Below are positions 59,001-64,000 of a DNA stretch of 64,000 bases, piece by piece. The translations under genes and the position numbers were made by a program. How positions within the stretch are numbered: the stretch's first letter is position 1; each line of letters begins with the position of its first letter. Below the pieces are notes generated by a model. It ran no database searches, was not told the origin of the DNA, and saw nothing but the letters and a program-made list of their open reading frames with translations. Origin of the DNA: Azolla caroliniana (taxonomy: Eukaryota; Polypodiophyta); assembly GCA_043228905.1 (NCBI GenBank), contig JBHGNT010000004.1, positions 10,912,001 through 10,976,000 of the forward strand, read 5' to 3'.

Positions 59001-61677
59001 CCATGAAAATTTTCAGCTTGTGAGTATCCTGCCACACTAGTTGTTTCTGGCATTGTATTATGTCTTATCATTAGATCCATTGCCTCTAAAGCTATTTGTG
59101 TATTTACGCCGTTTTCCATATCAACCTCATGTCCATTTGCAGCATGTGAGTTACATGTTACATTAGTTGTTTCATTCATTGTAGTATTGCTCATCATTAG
59201 GTCCATTGCCTCTAAAGCTATTTGTGTATTTGCACCAATGTCCATATCCTCCCCACATGAATTTGTTGTATCTTGCTGCACACGATGTTCACAACTGATA
59301 TCAGCACGCCTGATTGTGTTCATTGCATTTAAAGTGGTTTGAGTGTTAGCTTCTACTGACATATGCTCATCCAGCTTCGTATTACTGCCATGCCTCATTA
59401 AGGTTTTCCCCTCAACAGTCATTTGATTGCTAAAACTAAAGTCCTCTTTTTCCTCTACATGAATCTTCCTTGTTCGTACACCAGTATCATCCATCATTAA
59501 CTCTATTGCCTCTAATGCAATCTGTGTATTAGGACCAACGTCCTCTTCCTCAACCAAATGGGTATTATTTGCTTTCATTTCAGTGCTATGCATCATCATC
59601 TCTATTGCCTCTAGGGCTATTTGTGAACACAAACCAGTATCGCCTTTCTCAGCTACAGTTTTATTGCATTGCTTTAGTTCACTATTATACTTTGCATCCT
59701 TTATAGGGACCCTTGAATGGCAACTATATCCCTTCGTCTTGGCATAACTATGAGTTGAATCTTGTCGCTGAATACATTTGCCAGACTCCTCATGCGGTTT
59801 GGTTTGCCCTGGGTTTTTGTAAACAGAGTCATCCTTACAAGAAGTTCTTTTCCCAAGGACAGTAGAAGATTTTCTATCATTCACATCTGATGAGGCAGGG
59901 ATTATCGAATGGACACTATTTTCCTTCACCTTGGTATGAATATAGGTTGAAACTTGTTGCCGAATACTTTGTTTCTCAGATTGCATGGTTTTCTGTGGAA
60001 TTCGGTAATCCTTACATAAAACTCTTTTTCCGTGTACTAAAGAAGATCGTCCATGATTCACATCTAATGAAGAAGGGCATAATGACTGGACATTATTTTC
60101 CTTCAGATTCACATAATTATGGGTTGAAATTTGTTGGTGATTACATTTCCCAAGCGCATCAGGCAGCTTGGTTTGCTCTGGTGCTTCGTAAACACTATCA
60201 TCTTTATGAAAATTCTTTTTACTGAGGATTGAAGAAGACCTTCTATCATTCACACCCAATGAGGACACGACTCTTATATTGTCCTCTTGTGGCTTAGTCT
60301 TCTCTGGGATTTTGTAAACACGATTATACTTGCAAACAGCCTTTTCTCCGAGGGTTAATGAAGATCTTCTATCATTCACAACCAAAGAGAAAGGGAACCT
60401 GGTATGGACCCTTTCATCATCGGCATTGGAATAGCTAAATGTTGAACCTTCTTGTTCAATACATTTGCCAAACTCCTCAGGAAGGTTGGCTTGCCCTGTG
60501 GCTTGATAGATACAGTTATCTTTACATAAAGCTTTCTTTCCGAAGACTAAAGAAAGCCTTCTATCATTCACATCCAATGAGTGCTTCATTCCTTTTGTAA
60601 GTTGAGTTTCTTGTCCAGATACCTGGTTAAGAACTCGAGCGTCAGAAATAGCATCTGCAAACATAACCAAACAAGTGTGTCAACTATATGGGAAATATAA
60701 CTATTTCAAATATTAAAGAAGTTCCCTACTATGTGACATGGATATGTAAACACGATATGCATATCAATGCATATGCTTATGACCAACAAAATAATTCATC
60801 AAGTTTGTCTACTGTTTGTATTTTCTTTCAGTTTCAAATATTCTCCAACTTCCCTACTATATAAGATCGATATACAGATAGAGCATGCACATTCATCTGC
60901 AATTACATACCTGAATGGATCATCTTCATCGATGAGGACAGTAAAGAACCGTGATTTGCATCGGTTGATGTTTCATCAAAAGCTTTTCTTGAATTGCATG
61001 CCTCATGTATATGCTTTTCCATCACATTTTCACCAGGCTTCCGCCTTTTATATACTCTCCCATCACAGGAGGAGAGGCCATCATGCATACTACAAGGACT
61101 CTTCATACTGTAATGAGGATCAGAGTGGGCTACAAAGCATTTCTCCAGGGACGGATGAAATGAAGCCTGAAGTGATGGTGATGGTGATGGTATCGATGAA
61201 GGTAAGAATGATGATGATGCATCGGAAGAATATGAAATGCCAGTACCTTGTAAACATTCAGAATGTTTCTTACGCACAACATCTGAAATGTGGTCTCCTT
61301 CATATAAAGAAGAAATCCTCTGAGCCGCAGCTGCACGAAGACCTGATGCACGAAGAGCTTCGACACGAACAGAGGCAATACACGTGGGTTTTTTTGATGC
61401 GGAGTAACAATCTCTGATCATGGTGATGGCTACATAAATATTGTACACACACGCTCACATTGTGATAATGGTTTGACAATGTCTGGAAGAGGTGGAGAAG
61501 AGCTTCTCGGGCATAGCAGCCATGAACAGCAGCATTCCGGTCGTCATCACCATCACCATCACCTTTGCTCTGCAAAAATGTATGTTACAACGTACTGGTG
61601 GTACCAAAGAAACAGAGTGAGTCTCCATGAGAATATGTACATACATACATACATACTTATATAACTTACAACTTACA

Positions 61678-61713
<36 letters not shown>

Positions 61714-62162
61714 CTATGTATATATATATCAATATGTACATATATATAAATAATGTGTCTGCGTGTGGGATCCACGCAAAGACTCCTTAACACTCTGTTA
61801 ACTCCTTTGGTTTTAAGATTTAAGAAGCTTCAAGGAGAAGAGAAGCCATGTGTGTCTCTGGAGTTGGGAATGAAGCCTTCCTTGCCTCCATGCTCGTGCC
61901 CCCCCACCCCCCCCCCCCTTCACACTGGCCCCACCAAACACCACAATACACGAACATGTTGAGTTAGTTGCCTACCGAGACTCTCGCATAAATCTTTTTC
62001 ATCATCTGGATCAACCATTTGATTTGCCTTTGAGACTTCTTTGAGAGGTTTGCTCAACTGTTCGCTTCTCCTTTTTTGTTGGTTGATCGACGATCCATTT
62101 GCATGTCTCAAATTCAAAAGTTGTCCAATCATACGGGACGTGGGGATGGGCAACATAATCAA
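53013..62162 (-). CDS. Nuclear tandem-BRCT protein (MDC1/PTIP-like plant family), about 1461 aa
   Basis: Eight exons are proposed: 62162-61976, 61411-60911, 60654-57506, 57388-57119, 57030-56950, 54848-54746, 54670-54604 and 53040-53013. All junctions are GT-AG and all phases close to one frame. Exons 3-8 are strong; exon 1 and its start are tentative. Near residues 75-87, ASVRVEALRASGL matches the motif I recall before the linker in plant BRCT DNA-repair proteins. Residues about 258-545 hold five units built on VNDRRSS...GK...CK. About 570-1005 holds about 12 units centred on NTQIALEAMDLM. Basic clusters (RRKRSQRR, RRKTRKR) may act in nuclear import. BRCT1 is about 1265-1369 (LTRLGGQTANEAADSTHF, IVTTLWLEGC). 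BRCT2 is about 1370-1455 (MSFIVSPNTVPDFEGM, IKSAGGK, VYSTEFILHGIIVQ). Such proteins bind phosphorylated partners at DNA breaks; that role is inferred. Confidence 0.85.
53998..54240. repeat. Direct repeat of about 120 bp in the last intron
   Basis: Two adjacent imperfect units start GATGGAATATGTTGGAA (about 53999 and 54121). Each is followed by TCTGGARAAGTTTRGATGTCATGGTRTCACATG. They lie within the intron between exons 7 and 8 of the BRCT gene. Confidence 0.7.
57506..60654 (-). CDS. Large repeat-bearing exon 3 of the BRCT gene
   Basis: A 3149-bp exon codes for 1050 residues of the BRCT protein without interruption. It holds both internal repeat arrays, two basic clusters and the first strand of BRCT1 (SCIRVLFSHSLANDIVRHQKK). 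The acceptor is TTTGCAG at 60655-60657; the donor AAG|GTAACA is at 57505-57504. Unspliced, the frame would start at ATG 60670 inside the intron and end four codons past the donor. That ATG is not the real start. Confidence 0.9.
61640..61735. repeat. (ATAC)n ... (GTAT)n inverted microsatellite pair
   Basis: Short ATAC runs near 61641-61660 face a (GTAT)n run at about 61686-61711 across a 30-bp gap, so transcripts could fold back. It lies in the first intron of the BRCT gene. Confidence 0.8.
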
Positions 62163-62856
62163 CTATTAATGTGAGCGTTGATTCGTTGAACTCCTTGCAA
62201 ATGGAAAAGGAGATGTAGATGCCTTTATTCTTGGTAGAGAAGCAACATCAACCGTCGTGAAGGCTTAATGGTTGATTGACGTTGTGTAGCAGCTGGATAG
62301 ATAAATAAACATGTGATTCCATTATTTGACTTTCATATGGCTCTTGAAAAACCTTTCAAATAGAAGAGGTGCCACTTTTGTAATAGACCTTTTCATTTAG
62401 AGGGAGGAGGCAAAAACATGACTTACAAGATAGAAAACGAGTTGTATAAGGGAGTTTCCATCGTCATAAATATAGGGGATGAGACTTTTTTAGTAATGGG
62501 AAACCTTGATTTGAGGTGAAACCGACAAAGCGAAGTACATAACATGTCGAGTAAAGAGCTTCGAATCACTTAATTTAAAGAATGCAACTTTGAAGTTGGA
62601 TATCCTTAGGTTGTAGAAAATTGAATGAAGATTGATTGAGGTGTTGCTTGAAGAATCTTAGCTTCCTACGCTTGGTTTTGGCATGCACCTTGCTTTTTCA
62701 CCTTTGCATGCAATCCTTTTCCTTGAGCACCTAGAGTGAGCAAAACATCGATATCTATGTCCATCCTTTGCATTTCTCTTCATCCATCCCATTGACATGC
62801 ACTTGATCTTTTGTAGTCCAAACAAGACTCGGACATCCTTCTTGTTCTACTAACAT
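62163..62856. other. Intergenic, upstream of the BRCT gene
   Basis: No gene seen. It should contain the BRCT promoter and 5' UTR. No TATA box is convincing. Confidence 0.4.
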
Positions 62857-63279
62857 TGTTGAGCGGCAAGCTCAATTGGAGCCGGATCGGCTGGATAAGC
62901 CTGAGCTGGTGAGCGAGACGGATCGGTGAGCCGGTGAGCACCCGGTGAGCAAAAGAGCTGGTGAGCTGGGGAGCCGGTTAGCCGGATCCATCAGTAACCG
63001 GAAGCCTAGTAGCAGCTAGACTACTAGGGAGTTAATACTCTCGTAGTTAGTGTTAGACGCTTGAGTGAGCATTGAAGTATACCGTACTTCTGTTAGTCCG
63101 TATGGACTTGTATAAAAGTGTTCGCTGAACACATACTATGTACAAAGCGTTGATATAATTTTTGAATAGAGATTCTTGTTCTCTCTCTGTCTGTCTCTCC
63201 CGTGTACTGTTAAGCTTTCCATTAAACCTGTTCTCTATTTTCTGTTTTTTATTGCTTCCGCACGCTATTTGTTTTTACA
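62857..63279 (+). repeat. 5' LTR of copia H
   Basis: 423-bp A-family LTR in plus orientation, TGTTGAGCGG ... TTTTTACA, with TATAAAAG at 63111-63118 and a CT-rich leader. The 5 bp before it are AACAT; the other end of the element lies beyond the window. Confidence 0.9.
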
Positions 63280-63293
63280 TGGTATCAGAGCGC
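63280..63293 (+). promoter_or_regulatory. Primer-binding site of copia H
   Basis: TGGTATCAGAGCGC directly follows the LTR; complementary to initiator tRNA-Met. Confidence 0.9.
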
Positions 63294-63378
63294 GAGGGTT
63301 GAGAACCTCTGCAGTCGACATTCGCTTTCGCAAGAAGAAAACCTAACCTTTGTAAAGAACAGAAGGAAAAAAAAAACA

Positions 63379-64000
63379 ATGGATAGAGGAATGGCTAGCT
63401 CGCTTCCAGTGGAGAAGCTCGACAGATCCAACTATGCATCTTGGTCATACAAGATGCATTAGTACTTGCTTGGGCATGGTTACTAGAGCTATGTTGACGG
63501 AGATAACGACACAGCACTTGATGCGGCACACAAGGACTTCCCGGTGTGGGAACAATCGGCAAGCAGAGTGATGTATTGCTTTGCGTCCGGTGTTAGAGAC
63601 CAGTTGTTGAGCCACGTCCGAGATGTTGGGACGCCAAAAGAGGCTTGGGGAAACTTGAAGAAGGTGTTCACCGCAAGCACCACAGCTCGGAAGCTGCAAC
63701 TCCGATAGGAGTTGAGCAATGTCCGACAGAAGGACATGTTAGTGGCTGATTACACGACCTAAATCAAAGAGATCTGTGACTCGCTTGCCTCTATAAACGT
63801 CAATGTAGAGGAAGACGAGATGGTACAGGTCTGTCTCGGGGGCTTGGTGTCTAAGTTCCGAGCTTTCCAGACAGCAGTATGTATGAGGGAGAATATGCCG
63901 TCAATTTCGACTTACAATCGATGCTCCTTGTAGAGGAGAACCACGCCGGTGCGTCAACAAGTGCACCCACCGACAGCCGGATGTTGTACATGGAGGCGGA
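63379..64000 (+). pseudogene. Copia H gag, N-terminal part, four stops
   Basis: Starts at ATG 63379 (MDRGMASSLPVEKLDRSNY). The capsid region follows the family (FPVWEQSASRVMYCFAS, VEEDEMVQVCLGGLVSKF). TAG replaces the Gln of KMHQYLL, the Trp of GHGYWSY and the Gln of LRQELSN. TAA replaces an Arg of the TTRIKE-like segment (CG changed to TA). A single-base frame change occurs near 63902. It runs off the window edge. Confidence 0.88.

Noticed and set aside
60654-60670. ATG at 60670 as the BRCT gene start
   Set aside because: It precedes a good TTTGCAG acceptor, and the upstream exon joins in phase (TCA G|AT) and carries the family's ASVR..ALRASGL motif.

Overview
The window is nuclear DNA of a land plant. 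Three spliced genes with plant-type introns (GT-AG, long, AT-rich) lie in a sea of nested, decayed retrotransposons, mainly Ty1/copia, with Ty3/gypsy and LINE pieces. The gypsy gag and polymerase fragments look like the fungal-type (Tcn1/Sushi-like) chromoviruses that I recall mainly from mosses and lycophytes. A seed-free plant is therefore possible, but this is weak inference.

Layout. 1-8.9 kb: a gypsy integrase fragment split by an almost intact copia element (A, 274-6288, 5-bp target duplication ATAAG), then a degraded gypsy element on the minus strand. 9-13.3 kb: a copia fragment and a 3'-truncated L1-type LINE. 13.3-16.8 kb: an LTR stub, an unusual gag-like open frame and AT-rich DNA. 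16.8-24 kb: the end of a copia element with its LTR, a gypsy protease/gag fragment, and copia element C, which carries a solo LTR. 24-34.6 kb is the gene-bearing island. It holds a small coiled-coil protein gene (minus strand, 2 exons) head-to-head with a gene for an organelle-type single-stranded-DNA-binding protein (plus strand, 5 exons), followed by AT-rich intergenic DNA with minisatellites. 34.6-51.3 kb is a second transposon thicket: a second copy of the gag-like family, copia D carrying a LINE in its 3' part, copia E and F, and a gypsy element carrying a solo LTR. 53.0-62.2 kb: an 8-exon gene for a nuclear protein with tandem C-terminal BRCT domains and two internal repeat arrays, one rich in TQ motifs. 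62.9-64 kb: the start of another copia element (H).

The three host genes were reconstructed from open frames plus splice sites. In each the exon phases close exactly: 219 aa for the SSB, 115 aa for the coiled-coil protein and 1461 aa for the BRCT protein. Two of them concern DNA maintenance (organellar ssDNA binding, and a probable nuclear DNA-damage mediator), but nothing shows that they act together.

The most unusual signals are four. (1) The copia family has a long, Cys/His-containing C-terminal extension after RNase H, which runs through the polypurine tract and stops inside the 3' LTR. (2) The BRCT protein has an array of TQ-centred repeats of about 40 residues plus a second array of units of about 60 residues. 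(3) Two separate copia copies carry the same LTR insertion at the same site and orientation. (4) Premature stops in the copia copies sit at CAG and CTGG sites, as expected for CHG-methylation decay.
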